A DNA stretch of 57,577 bases from Alphaproteobacteria bacterium (GTDB taxonomy: Bacteria; Pseudomonadota; Alphaproteobacteria; Rhizobiales; Aestuariivirgaceae): positions 1 through 57,577 of the forward strand of contig JAGRLX010000145.1 of assembly GCA_020441605.1 (NCBI GenBank), given 5' to 3'. Shown piece by piece: positions 9,368-17,452 of this stretch (positions within the stretch are counted from its first letter, which is position 1; each line of letters opens with the position of its first letter). A model generated the notes under the pieces. The model did no database searches, had not been told where the DNA came from, and saw nothing but the letters and a program-made list of their open reading frames with translations. Both the position numbers and the translations under genes were made by a program.

Positions 9368-9841
9368 CTACCCCATTCCCCACATCTTCTTCATCGACTG
9401 CATCCACTGCATCCAAGGATTGTTTTCCGTGGCGGGTCCTGATCCCCAGATATCCATCGGCGGCTTGGTGCCGAAGATCTTCTCATAGGATTCGAGGGTC
9501 TGCTTCCAGGGGTCGATCATGCTGCTAAAGGATTTTGCGTCCAGGCCGCCCGCCATGGGCCGGTCGGCGATCATCTGCCCGAGTTGCTCCCAGTAGTTCT
9601 GGGCGTTCTGTAGATGCAGCATCCACACGTCATTGATCACGCCTGGTGGGATGACCTGGTGGCCGGCCCGCATGGCCAGAAAGAGGAACTTGCGATATTC
9701 CTCGATGACCCGGGTGGCCATGTTGGCATTCCAGCCCATCTGCTTCTGCAACAGGTCCATGAAGGGGGCCAGGGCCTGCGCACCCTGAAGACCGGTGAGG
9801 TTCAGCTTGAGCCAAAGGGGATCGAGACGATAATCCATCAT
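9368..9841 (-). CDS. conserved protein resembling the glycine-rich-domain-protein (COG4278-like) family
   Basis: 157 residues. The segment EYRKFLFLAMRAGHQVIPPGVINDVWMLHLQNAQNYWEQL resembles the helical GRDP-type motif of the form 'P-hydrophobic-D-x-VW-H-x-H-hydrophobic', but the His after Trp is Met here. The C-terminus is Trp/Met-rich (NNPWMQWMQSMKKMWGMG). No membrane segment or signal. The start may be either of two consecutive ATG codons. Function unknown; the family comparison is by eye. Confidence 0.65.
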   Translation of the reverse strand: MMDYRLDPLWLKLNLTGLQGAQALAPFMDLLQKQMGWNANMATRVIEEYRKFLFLAMRAGHQVIPPGVINDVWMLHLQNAQNYWEQLGQMIADRPMAGGLDAKSFSSMIDPWKQTLESYEKIFGTKPPMDIWGSGPATENNPWMQWMQSMKKMWGMG

Positions 9842-9848
9842 TCTGCCA

Positions 9849-11204
9849 TCATACCGGAATTTCTACCACGGCGCGAAGCCCGCCTTTCGGACTATCTTCG
9901 AGCCGCAGGTCGCCACCGTGCGCGCGGGCGATATCGAGCGCGATGGCCAAACCGAGACCCGTGCCGGTCTCATCGAGATTGCGGGCATTGTCGAGACGGA
10001 CGAAGGGCCGGAAAGCCTCGGCCCGCTTGTCGGCGGGAATGCCCGGCCCATCATCGTCGACCGTCACGATCAGCATGTGCCCGGCAATGCTGGCACCCAC
10101 CCACACCGTCCTGGCGTGACGGGTGGCATTGCCGATGAGATTGGCCAGCAGGCGCCGGAAGGCATTGGGCTTGAGCCGCGCGCTGAGACCCTCGGGAATG
10201 CTGATGTCGACCTTTCCCGACTTCCGCCGGACAGTGCGCGCTGCAGCGGCGACCAGCACGCCGAGATCCGCAACCTCGGTGGCCTCCCCGCCATCGCCTT
10301 TGACGAAGGCCATGTAGGCCTCGAGCATGCGCTGCATCTCTTCCACGTCTTCCTTCAGCGGCTGGACCTTGGGACCATCGCCCAGAAACGCCAGTTCCAG
10401 CTTGAACCGCGTCAGGATCGTGCGGAGGTCATGGCTCACCCCGGCGAGCATGGCAGTGCGCTGCTCGACCTGCCGGGCGATACGGTCGCGCATGTCGAGA
10501 AACGCCTCGCCCGCGAGGCGAACCTCGGCCGCCCCGCGCGGATGGAAATCCGCCGCCTCGCGCCCGGTACCGAAACTCTGCGCCGCCCGCGCCAGATCGA
10601 CGATTGGGCTGATCTGCTTGCGCAGGAAGGCGATGGCAATGCCGAGAAGCAGCAGCGACGACACCAGCATCCACAGCAACAGCCCATAGGTATTGGCCGC
10701 ATAGGCCCGCGCCTCGGCGGTGAGCATGCGGAACACAAGTCCCGGTTCCGGCTCAACGCGAATGTCGATGAGGTCGTCCGAACGCCGCGTATCGACCCAG
10801 AACGGCCGGCCCACATCCCACTCCAGATAACGCTTGAGGCGAATATCAACCGGCGAGAAGAACGGCTCCGGTAAGGGCGCGGGCAAGGCCGTATCGTGCT
10901 GATATTGCAGGCCAAGCCGCAGCCGCTGGTTGGCCATGGTCTGGATGCGGACGAGGGCCTGCTCGCTCTTGTCCGACTCGTCATAGAGCTGCACCAGGAG
11001 ACCGATGTCGCGAGCAACCGACCGCGACAGGACCTTGGTCACGTTGTCCCAGTGGCGATCGAGGATGAGGCCGGTCATGATGGTTTGCATCAACACCATG
11101 GGTGCCGCAAGGATGATCAGCGCCCGAGGAAACAGGCCAGACGGCAAGTGCCGTTCGAGGAACCGGCTGAATCGGTAGTAGATGCTGACTCGCCTGGGCA
11201 TCAC
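9849..11204 (-). CDS. membrane sensor histidine kinase, EnvZ-like
   Basis: 451 residues. Membrane helices at about 25-49 and 172-194 flank a periplasmic sensor domain; a HAMP region follows (QISPIVDLARAAQSFG). The dimerisation box is LAGVSHDLRTILTRF with phospho-acceptor His258; the usual Pro after RT is Ile. N box (LLANLIGNATRHA), G1 (DDDGPGIP) and G2 (GTGLGLAIA) are complete, so it should be active. Partner is the response regulator six bases upstream. The signal is unknown; osmotic or envelope sensing is only an analogy with EnvZ. Confidence 0.93.
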   Translation of the reverse strand: MMPRRVSIYYRFSRFLERHLPSGLFPRALIILAAPMVLMQTIMTGLILDRHWDNVTKVLSRSVARDIGLLVQLYDESDKSEQALVRIQTMANQRLRLGLQYQHDTALPAPLPEPFFSPVDIRLKRYLEWDVGRPFWVDTRRSDDLIDIRVEPEPGLVFRMLTAEARAYAANTYGLLLWMLVSSLLLLGIAIAFLRKQISPIVDLARAAQSFGTGREAADFHPRGAAEVRLAGEAFLDMRDRIARQVEQRTAMLAGVSHDLRTILTRFKLELAFLGDGPKVQPLKEDVEEMQRMLEAYMAFVKGDGGEATEVADLGVLVAAAARTVRRKSGKVDISIPEGLSARLKPNAFRRLLANLIGNATRHARTVWVGASIAGHMLIVTVDDDGPGIPADKRAEAFRPFVRLDNARNLDETGTGLGLAIALDIARAHGGDLRLEDSPKGGLRAVVEIPV

Positions 11205-11210
11205 CGCGCC

Positions 11211-11891
11211 TCAGTCGATATGCAGCACATAGCCCGCGCCGCGGACCGTCTGCAGGTAGAGCGGATTGGACGGATCGTCTTCGATCTTCTGGCGGAGCCG
11301 GTTGATCTGCACATCGACGCTGCGCGCGCCCTCCTCCGAGCCTGGCTGTGCCAATTCGCTTCGCGCCACCGGACTGCCGGCGCGAGCCGCTAGCAGGCGC
11401 AGGAAATCGCGTTCACGCGTGGTGAGGCGGACAACCTCGCTGCCATTGCGCAATTCGCCGCGCTGCATGTTGAAAACGAAGTTGCCGAACTGAACCTCCT
11501 GCCGCCCGGTGCTGGACGCCTGGCCCCGCCGCAGCAGATTCTGGATACGCAACAGCAACTCGCGCGGTTCGAAAGGCTTGGCCAGATAGTCGTCACTGCC
11601 CCGCTCCAGACCGGTGATACGGTCACCCGGATCGGCCAGCGCCGACAACATCAGGACCGGCACCCGGTCGTTGCGGGCCCGCAGCGATTGGGTGAGCTCC
11701 AGTCCGGTCTCGCCGGGCATCATGATGTCGAGCACGATCACATCGAACAGCATGCCCCGCATCTTGTCGCGCGCCTCCCCTGCCGAGGCCGCGACCGAGA
11801 CGCGGAAACCGTTCTCGGACAGGAAAGACTGCAGCAATTGCCGAATGCGGCGGTCATCGTCGACGACCAAGATGTGCGGGGCCTCATCCAC
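11211..11891 (-). CDS. OmpR-family response regulator
   Basis: 226 residues from a GTG at 11889-11891 (VDEAPHILVVDDD), which overlaps the end of the marR gene by eight bases; earlier in-frame starts would lie deep inside marR. Receiver domain residues are intact: acidic DDD at 11-13, phospho-acceptor Asp55 (VIVLDIMMPG) and Lys105 (DDYLAKPF). The C-terminal winged helix (LTTRERDFLRLLAARAGSPVARSEL ... RSVDVQINRLRQKIEDDPSNPLYLQTVRGAGYVL) is OmpR/PhoB type. Works with the kinase just downstream. Confidence 0.94.
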   Translation of the reverse strand: MDEAPHILVVDDDRRIRQLLQSFLSENGFRVSVAASAGEARDKMRGMLFDVIVLDIMMPGETGLELTQSLRARNDRVPVLMLSALADPGDRITGLERGSDDYLAKPFEPRELLLRIQNLLRRGQASSTGRQEVQFGNFVFNMQRGELRNGSEVVRLTTRERDFLRLLAARAGSPVARSELAQPGSEEGARSVDVQINRLRQKIEDDPSNPLYLQTVRGAGYVLHID

Positions 11892-12420
11892 GGTCCTGAC
11901 CTGTTTCGCCGATGATGCTGACCCGGTCGAGCCAGTCACGGACGCTTGCCTGGTTATCCGGATCGACCATGTGGTAGAGCGCGAGGCGATAAAAATGGGC
12001 CGCCTCCGCACCGGAATTCTCCAGCGCTCGCCGGATTCGCGCCTTCTGCGGGCCCATCAAACGCTGGCGTAGGGCTTCGCCCTCCCCGGTTAGGAACAGC
12101 AGGCGCTGGCGCCGGTCGGCCTCGCCCTCCTTCTGGTAGACATAGCCCTTGTCGATCAGTTCCTTGAGTACCCGCCCCAGGCTCTGTTTGGTAATCCGAA
12201 GGATATCAAGCAGTTGCTGAACCGTCATGCCGGGATCGCGGCCGACGAAATGCACTACTCGGTGATGCGCCCGCCCAAATCCGAACTCTTCCAGGATCGC
12301 ATCAGGATCGGACACGAAATCGCGATAGGCGAAGAACAGAAGCTCGATCAGGGCGACGGTTTCAGCCTCGCCCATTTCTTGAGCAGAAATTATGTCAGCC
12401 ATATTGACATATTTTTCCAT
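11884..12420 (-). CDS. MarR-family transcriptional regulator
   Basis: Up to 178 residues; a second start at 12402 (MADIISAQEMG) gives 172. Winged helix: HRVVHFVGRDPGMTVQQLLDILRITKQSLGRVLKELIDKGYVYQKEGEADRRQRLLFLT, with the DxR wing motif (EADRRQR). It is first in an operon with the response regulator and kinase, and divergent from ilvE. A 7+7 bp palindrome covers its first codons and is a likely autoregulatory operator. MarR plus a two-component pair in one operon is recurrent in alphaproteobacteria, but the ligand is unknown. Confidence 0.9.
   Translation of the reverse strand: MEKYVNMADIISAQEMGEAETVALIELLFFAYRDFVSDPDAILEEFGFGRAHHRVVHFVGRDPGMTVQQLLDILRITKQSLGRVLKELIDKGYVYQKEGEADRRQRLLFLTGEGEALRQRLMGPQKARIRRALENSGAEAAHFYRLALYHMVDPDNQASVRDWLDRVSIIGETGQDRG
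12391..12411. promoter_or_regulatory. palindromic operator candidate between marR and ilvE
   Basis: Perfect inverted repeat TATGTCA - 7 bases - TGACATA. It overlaps the first codons of marR (including the alternative ATG at 12402) and contains a consensus TTGACA reading towards ilvE. A related half-site (CGACATA) lies at 12439-12445. Size and position fit MarR-type binding that would control both directions. Confidence 0.55.
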
Positions 12421-12431
12421 TTTGTTACGCT
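12404..12431 (+). promoter_or_regulatory. possible ilvE promoter
   Basis: A perfect -35 TTGACA at 12404-12409 is followed by an AT-rich 16-base spacer and a weak -10 candidate TACGCT (12426-12431). The -35 box lies in the right arm of the palindrome, so a bound repressor would block it. The -10 is poor, so the assignment rests mainly on the -35 and position. Confidence 0.35.
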
Positions 12432-12519
12432 ACACCCCGACATAACGAAATGATGTTGCGCAAACCAGCCTTCAGCGTCCTTGCTCAACATCATATAGGC
12501 CGGACAGGAGCGCCAATCC

Positions 12520-13398
12520 ATGACCATCATCCCATTCGACCAGCGCGACGGCGTGATCTGGTTCAACGGCGAGATCGTGCCGTGGAAGGAGGCCAAGGTC
12601 CACGTCCTCACTCATGGCCTGCATTACGGGTCCTGCGTCTTCGAGGGCGAACGCGCCTATGGCGGCAGGATTTTCAAGTCGCGTGAACATTCCGAGCGGC
12701 TGCACAATTCGGCGGCGATCATGGATTTCGCGATCCCCTATACCGTGGACGAGCTCAACGCCGCCAAGGACAAGGTGGTGGAACTCAATGGCGGTGGCGA
12801 TCAATATGTCCGCCCCGTCGCCTGGCGCGGTTCCGAGATGATGGCGGTCTCGGCCCAGCACAACAAGATCCACGTGGCGATTGCGACCTGGGCCTGGCCC
12901 TCGATGTTCGATCCCGAGACCAAGATGAAGGGCATCAAGCTCGACATCGCCGAATACCGCAGGCCCGATCCCGCTTGCGCGCCAGTGCACGCCAAGGCGG
13001 CAGGCCTCTACATGATCTGCACACTCTCGAAGCACCGGGCGGAGAAGAAGGGCTATGCCGACGCCATGATGCTCGACTGGCAGGGCCGCGTCGCCGAATG
13101 CACCGGCGCCAACATCTTCTTCACCCGCGATGGCGCGATCCACACGCCGATCGCCGACTGTTTCCTCAATGGCATCACCCGCAAGACAGTGATCGCGCTG
13201 GCCAAGGATCAAGGCCTCGACATCATCGAGCGCCGGATCATGCCGGAGGAACTCTCGACCTTCAACGAATGCTTCATCGTCGGCTCCGCGGCCGAAGTGA
13301 CGCCCGTGGCCGAGATCGGTCCTTATGGCTTCAAGCCGGGCAACATCTCGCGGAGTCTGATGGACGCCTATACCAATGCGGTGCGCCCTGCCGCCTGA
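12520..13398 (+). CDS. ilvE: branched-chain amino acid aminotransferase
   Basis: 292 residues, fold-type IV PLP enzyme that transaminates Leu, Ile and Val with 2-oxoglutarate. Conserved points: HGLHYGSCVFEGERAY at the N-terminus, Lys159 (VHAKAAGLYM) at the position of the catalytic lysine of E. coli IlvE, DAMMLDWQGRVAECTGANIFF (PLP phosphate region) and NGITRKTVI. AGGAG lies nine bases before the ATG. Divergent from marR, which may regulate it. Confidence 0.95.
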   Translation: MTIIPFDQRDGVIWFNGEIVPWKEAKVHVLTHGLHYGSCVFEGERAYGGRIFKSREHSERLHNSAAIMDFAIPYTVDELNAAKDKVVELNGGGDQYVRPVAWRGSEMMAVSAQHNKIHVAIATWAWPSMFDPETKMKGIKLDIAEYRRPDPACAPVHAKAAGLYMICTLSKHRAEKKGYADAMMLDWQGRVAECTGANIFFTRDGAIHTPIADCFLNGITRKTVIALAKDQGLDIIERRIMPEELSTFNECFIVGSAAEVTPVAEIGPYGFKPGNISRSLMDAYTNAVRPAA

Positions 13399-13467
13399 CC
13401 GGCTGCTTGCGCCACAGCCTGATTGATTCCATGCTGAGCCTCCGGGGAAACGGGAGGAGACAGCAGC

Positions 13468-14349
13468 ATGAGCAATATCGAGACGGTCAACCGTTATCTC
13501 AACGGCTGGATTGCGCGCGACGCGGACGCGGTGCTCGCTACCCTGGATGATACGGGCACCTATGAGGACCCTTCTTCCGGCGGGCCGATTTCGGGCGCGG
13601 CCTTCAGGGCCTACATGGAAGGCCTCTGGGCCGTCTTTCCAGATCTCACCTTCGAGACCGAGAGCGTGGGCGAAATGGCCCCCGACCTGATTGCCGCCCA
13701 ATGGCTCATGAGGGGCACCAACACCGGCAGCATGATGGGCCTGCCGCCCACCGGCAAGACAGTCACGCTGCGCGGCGCCGATTTCTTCCGGATGAAGAAC
13801 GGCCAGATCCAGTCGGTTACCGGCTATTTCGACGGCGGCGCGGTGCCGCGGCAACTGGGACTCGATATCATCGTCCAGCCCAAGGAAATCGGACCATTCA
13901 GGTTTGGCATCTCCACATCGGTCCAGACCGGCAAACTGCAGGAACCTGGCGCTTTTTCCATCACCTCTCTCGAAGCCCGCGATGCAGAGGCCGTGCAGAA
14001 GGTGCGGGAGGGCTCCCGCGCCTCGCTCATCGACATGCTGAAGATGGACGGGTTCATCGGGGCCACCACGGCGGTGATCGGTACACGGATGGTGACCATC
14101 AGCGCCTGGGACACGCCTGAGTCCTCGCGCCGGGTGATGAAGGAAGGTGCCCATTCTGAAGCCCAGAAGGGCTTCTATGACGGCAGCCTTGCCAGGCACG
14201 GCTTCACCAGCGTGTGGACCAAGGAACGCATGAACCCCTATTGGGTCCGCTGCGAGGCCTGTGGCGCCATGAACCGGCGCAAGCCAAGCGATGCGGCGCA
14301 AGCTTGTTCCTGCGGGGCCACGTTGCCACCGCCCGCGCCCTTCTGGTGA
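13468..14349 (+). CDS. SnoaL-like domain / second alpha-beta domain / C-terminal zinc-ribbon fusion
   Basis: 293 residues in three parts. Residues 1-130 are a SnoaL-like (NTF2 fold, ester-cyclase type) domain: NIETVNRYLNGWIARDADAVLATLDDTGTYEDP ... GMPPTGK-like GLPPTGKTVTLRGADFFRMKNGQI. Residues about 140-250 look like a ferredoxin-fold dimeric domain (antibiotic-monooxygenase-like). The last 32 residues carry four cysteines, C262-x2-C265 and C280-x-C282, in a probable zinc ribbon. GGGAGGAG precedes the ATG. The catalysed reaction is unknown. A monocistronic gene between ilvE and a convergent cupin gene. Confidence 0.78.
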   Translation: MSNIETVNRYLNGWIARDADAVLATLDDTGTYEDPSSGGPISGAAFRAYMEGLWAVFPDLTFETESVGEMAPDLIAAQWLMRGTNTGSMMGLPPTGKTVTLRGADFFRMKNGQIQSVTGYFDGGAVPRQLGLDIIVQPKEIGPFRFGISTSVQTGKLQEPGAFSITSLEARDAEAVQKVREGSRASLIDMLKMDGFIGATTAVIGTRMVTISAWDTPESSRRVMKEGAHSEAQKGFYDGSLARHGFTSVWTKERMNPYWVRCEACGAMNRRKPSDAAQACSCGATLPPPAPFW

Positions 14350-14369
14350 CGCGAGCGGCGCGCGCCACC

Positions 14370-14849
14370 TCAGTGCATCGGCGGACCGACGATGTCGATG
14401 CCGTTGGCCGAACAGGCCGCCGTGAGTGCCGCAATCTCTTCGGGACCCGGATGGCTGATGGCGGGTGGATCGGACATGTCGGTCGGCATGGAAACATCGC
14501 GGACCAGGCTCTCGAAATCGCGCCCCCGCATGATCGTCAGCCAATGGGCGCCAGCGTCCGACTGCACAAGGAAGCGGTGCGGCACACCGCGTGGCGCCAG
14601 CACTACGTCACCATCGCTGACCGTCATGCGCTCACCATCGATTTCGAACAGCAGTTTGCCGCTGATCACGTGAAAGACCTCATCCTCGTTGCGGTGAACA
14701 TGCAGTGGCGGCGCTTCGCCCTTGGCGGCGCGATGTTCAAGAACTGAGAGGCCGTCGCTGCCATCGTCGGCAGACATGCGCACCCGAACCAGCGTATCGC
14801 GAAACCGCAGAGCACGCATGCCGGAAGACGTCCTGCAAATCTTGGCCAT
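14370..14849 (-). CDS. cupin-domain protein
   Basis: 159 residues. Single cupin: motif 1 PPLHVHRNEDEVFHVISGKLLFEIDG (two His, Glu and a later His), motif 2 APRGVPHRFLVQ. These residues would bind one metal ion. GGAG lies eight bases before the ATG. Resembles quercetinase-like and mannose-6-phosphate-isomerase-like cupins, substrate unknown. Divergent from a LysR regulator 74 bases away, which probably controls it. Confidence 0.85.
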   Translation of the reverse strand: MAKICRTSSGMRALRFRDTLVRVRMSADDGSDGLSVLEHRAAKGEAPPLHVHRNEDEVFHVISGKLLFEIDGERMTVSDGDVVLAPRGVPHRFLVQSDAGAHWLTIMRGRDFESLVRDVSMPTDMSDPPAISHPGPEEIAALTAACSANGIDIVGPPMH

Positions 14850-14923
14850 GATATCTTCTCCATGATCTTGCGCGGTAGGCGCGTTGGCGTGACTGTCTTT
14901 CCCTAGGCGCCTCGGCGGTCTAA

Positions 14924-15913
14924 ATGAAATCGAATGATGTTATGGGCCCTATCCACGCGATGAATTTCGCCGCTTTCGATCTCAACCTTCTGCGCGTCTT
15001 CGATGCGCTCATGCGCGAGCGCAGCGTGAGCCGCGCCGGCGAACAGATCGGACTGAGCCAACCTGCAGTCAGCGCCGCCCTTGGCCGCCTGCGCGATCTG
15101 CTGGGCGACCGGCTGTTTGTGCGCCAGGGCAATGACATGTGTCCGACGCCACGCGCCGAAACTCTCGCTCCCGGCATTCGCGATGCGCTTGCCTCACTCG
15201 AACTGTTGCTGGGCGAGGGTCGCCAGTTCGACCCGAAGGCCCAGGACCGCACCTTCACGCTTCTCGGCGGCGACTTCTTTTCGACAATGGTGATGCCGAA
15301 CCTCGCCAGCCGTGTCGCCGGCCAGTCCGGACGCATCGCCCTGCGCTTTCTCGACAGCGCGCGAGGCGACGTCGAACGCCTGCTCAAGGACGATGTGATC
15401 GACGTGGCCCTGGAACGGCCGCTCGATGTTCCGGAGTGGATCGACACCGCGCATCTGTTCTACTCTCCGTTCAAGATCATTGTCGCGAAGAATAACCCGG
15501 CGATCGGCGGCTTGCCGTCCGATGTGCCCCTGCCGCTGGATGTCTTTTGCGACTTGCCCTGGGCGATCCGCTCGATCGATGGTTCGACCAGCGGCATGGT
15601 CGACGAGGCACTGGCCACGATTGGCCGTCGCCGGCGGGTGATTCTCGCCGTCCCGCATTTTTACGGACTGATCCACTGCGTCGCCAATGGCGGCCTCGCC
15701 GCCGCCGTCCCGCAACAGATGACGGACGGACCCGGTGCGGAGGACCTCCTGGTCTTCGATCCGCCCTTCAGCATTCCGGTGCCCGAGATCAAGCTCTATT
15801 GGCACCAGCGCCACACCCGCAACCCGGCGCACCGATGGCTCAGACAGCAGGTGCTCGAGGTCTGCCGCCCCATGGAGGTGGCCCAGCCCGAAGATACACG
15901 TTCCGACTGCTGA
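14924..15913 (+). CDS. LysR-family transcriptional regulator, NodD-like branch
   Basis: Up to 329 residues. The HTH reads NFAAFDLNLLRVFDALMRERSVSRAGEQIGLSQPAVSAALGRLRDLLGDRLFVRQG. In the family the protein usually begins just before FDLNLL, so the ATG at 14960 is also plausible; the upstream ATG is kept because neither has a clear ribosome-binding site. The rest is a periplasmic-binding-like effector domain. Likely regulates the divergent cupin gene through the 14850-14923 gap. Confidence 0.92.
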   Translation: MKSNDVMGPIHAMNFAAFDLNLLRVFDALMRERSVSRAGEQIGLSQPAVSAALGRLRDLLGDRLFVRQGNDMCPTPRAETLAPGIRDALASLELLLGEGRQFDPKAQDRTFTLLGGDFFSTMVMPNLASRVAGQSGRIALRFLDSARGDVERLLKDDVIDVALERPLDVPEWIDTAHLFYSPFKIIVAKNNPAIGGLPSDVPLPLDVFCDLPWAIRSIDGSTSGMVDEALATIGRRRRVILAVPHFYGLIHCVANGGLAAAVPQQMTDGPGAEDLLVFDPPFSIPVPEIKLYWHQRHTRNPAHRWLRQQVLEVCRPMEVAQPEDTRSDC

Positions 15914-15947
15914 GGGCAGCGGCCGGCCTGGACGCGGAAACAGCCGT

Positions 15948-16463
15948 TCAACCGCCCGGCGGATGCACCCGCATCACGAAACCGGTCGGCTTTTCGGTGG
16001 GACCGAAGGGTCCTGGAACCTTGTTGGCAACCGGTGCCAGGGTCTGCAGATAGCTCGCAATGGCCTCGGCATCATCGGCGGTGAGCGAGGAGAAGGATCG
16101 CCACGGCATGGCCGGGGCCAGTTCGCGCCCGTCGGGCCGCCGTCCGGTCGTCATGGCCGCAATGATCTGCTCCTTGTTCCAGTTGCCGAGCCCGGTGTCC
16201 TTGTCAGGCGTGAGGTTCGGTCCATGAAAGACGCCCAAGCCGGGGATTTCGAAACCCACCTCCGAGCCGGCGAGCGCCCGGTTCATGTCCGGCTTGCCGA
16301 GAAAGTAACCAGGCGTGTGGCAGTCGCCGCATCCCATCAGGCCGACAAGATATTTGCCGCGGGTGACTTGATCTTCGGCATGGGTGGGCAGAGTCCAGGC
16401 AGCGGTTAGGGTCGCAAGGGCAAGGGCGGCGGCCATGGTCTTGAGAACGGAATGGGATGTCAC
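15948..16463 (-). CDS. secreted c-type cytochrome
   Basis: About 171 residues from a GTG at 16461-16463, with GAAGG eight bases upstream; in-frame ATGs exist at 16508 and 16436. A signal peptide (hydrophobic TMAAALALATLTAAW, cleavage after THA) sends it to the periplasm. One haem site CGDCH, with a probable axial Met in AMPWRSFSSLTADDAEAIASYLQTL. Its class matches small electron carriers that partner periplasmic dehydrogenases. A perfect CRP-type palindrome lies about 90 bases upstream. Confidence 0.9.
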   Translation of the reverse strand: MTSHSVLKTMAAALALATLTAAWTLPTHAEDQVTRGKYLVGLMGCGDCHTPGYFLGKPDMNRALAGSEVGFEIPGLGVFHGPNLTPDKDTGLGNWNKEQIIAAMTTGRRPDGRELAPAMPWRSFSSLTADDAEAIASYLQTLAPVANKVPGPFGPTEKPTGFVMRVHPPGG

Positions 16464-16538
16464 AGGCGTAACCTTCGGATATGGCAGGTTGATCGGGAAT
16501 GGTGGCACCGCGATTGCGGCGGCGCGTCCATTGCCGGG

Positions 16539-16552
16539 ATTCGCATGCGAAT
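16539..16552. promoter_or_regulatory. 14-bp perfect palindrome next to the CRP-type site
   Basis: ATTCGCATGCGAAT is a perfect inverted repeat without spacer and abuts the CRP-like palindrome. It may be a second operator or simply part of a compound regulatory region for the cytochrome c gene. Confidence 0.4.
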
Positions 16553-16572
16553 TCTGTGACGATCGTCACAGA
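16553..16572. promoter_or_regulatory. CRP/FNR-family operator candidate
   Basis: Twenty-base perfect palindrome whose core is TGTGA-CGATCG-TCACA, exactly the TGTGA-N6-TCACA consensus bound by CRP-type regulators. It lies between moaD and the cytochrome c gene, about 90 bases before the cytochrome start, where it could act as an activator site. The regulator is not encoded in the window. Confidence 0.65.
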
Positions 16573-16589
16573 TGCCATGTCAACGGATA

Positions 16590-16841
16590 TCAGCCGCCAG
16601 TGACCGGCGGAAAAAAGGCCACTTCGCGCGCGCCGACAATCGAGGCCTCAAGTGACGCATGGGTCTGATCTACCGCAGCGCGCAACGTGCGGCGATCGGC
16701 CAGGGCGGCCGCCAGGCTTTCATCGCGGCCGGCGAGGAACGCGATCAGGTCGTCGACCGTCTTCACCCTGTCCGGCACTTCGATGTCATCGGACCCGCGC
16801 CCGGCCAACTGGCGGATGCGGGCAAAATACAAGACCTTCAT
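16590..16841 (-). CDS. moaD: molybdopterin synthase sulfur-carrier subunit MoaD
   Basis: 83 residues with a ubiquitin-like fold: MKVLYFARIRQLAGRGSDDIEVP at the N-terminus, AAVDQTHAS in the middle and the essential C-terminal GG tail (FFPPVTGG) that becomes a thiocarboxylate. It donates sulfur for the dithiolene of molybdopterin. It starts two bases after pgsA ends, an arrangement seen in Hyphomicrobiales where moaE follows; moaE is not here. Confidence 0.93.
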   Translation of the reverse strand: MKVLYFARIRQLAGRGSDDIEVPDRVKTVDDLIAFLAGRDESLAAALADRRTLRAAVDQTHASLEASIVGAREVAFFPPVTGG

Positions 16842-16843
16842 GC

Positions 16844-17452
16844 TCAGTCCACGACGTGGCGGAGACCCGCCCGGAAATAGTCATAGCCCGTATAGAGCGT
16901 CAGCCCCGCCGCGATCCACAACAGCCCGATACCGAACTCGCTGAGATAGGGGATGATCTTGTCGCCCGCCGGGCCGGCGATCAGGAATCCGATGGCGACG
17001 AGCTGCACTGTCGTCTTCCATTTGGCGATCTTGGTGACCGGCACCGAGACCTGCAGTTCACCCAGATATTCACGCAGGCCAGAAACCAAGACCTCGCGCG
17101 ACAGGATGATGATCGCCGCCCACAGGTGCCCGCCCGACAGGAGCGGCGAGGCCGAGATGACCAAAAGCACCACGGCTACCAGCACCTTGTCGGCGATCGG
17201 ATCAAGCATGCGGCCCAGCGACGATTGCTGCTGCCACTTACGCGCCAGGTAGCCATCGAAGAAGTCGGTGATCGCTGCGGCAATATAGAGGCCAAGCGCC
17301 GTCCACCGCGCCCAATAGGTGTCCCACATCAGCAGGCCGGCAACCAGCGGCACCGCCACGATGCGGCCATAGGTCAGGATATTCGGAAGGTTCCAGACCT
17401 TGGAATATGTGACGGCCTTGGGTGTGTTGGTACCGGTCATGACGTCGCTCAT
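16844..17452 (-). CDS. pgsA: CDP-diacylglycerol-glycerol-3-phosphate 3-phosphatidyltransferase
   Basis: 202 residues, multi-pass inner-membrane enzyme making phosphatidylglycerol phosphate. The CDP-alcohol phosphotransferase motif is complete: [28 protein letters not shown]-terminus [15 protein letters not shown] is typical of PgsA. The start overlaps the uvrC stop by four bases. The CDP-alcohol enzyme at 39054 is a separate, divergent family member. Confidence 0.95.
   Translation of the reverse strand: MSDVMTGTNTPKAVTYSKVWNLPNILTYGRIVAVPLVAGLLMWDTYWARWTALGLYIAAAITDFFDGYLARKWQQQSSLGRMLDPIADKVLVAVVLLVISASPLLSGGHLWAAIIILSREVLVSGLREYLGELQVSVPVTKIAKWKTTVQLVAIGFLIAGPAGDKIIPYLSEFGIGLLWIAAGLTLYTGYDYFRAGLRHVVD

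Noticed and set aside
12472..14544. 690-codon open frame on the minus strand
   Set aside because: It is antisense to ilvE and the SnoaL-like gene, with a His/Arg/Gly-rich composition and no domain; a GC-driven shadow.
14851..14866. ATC-N8-GAT as a NodD-type box for the LysR regulator
   Set aside because: Spacing is one short of the nod-box core and the bases are the ribosome-binding site of the cupin gene.
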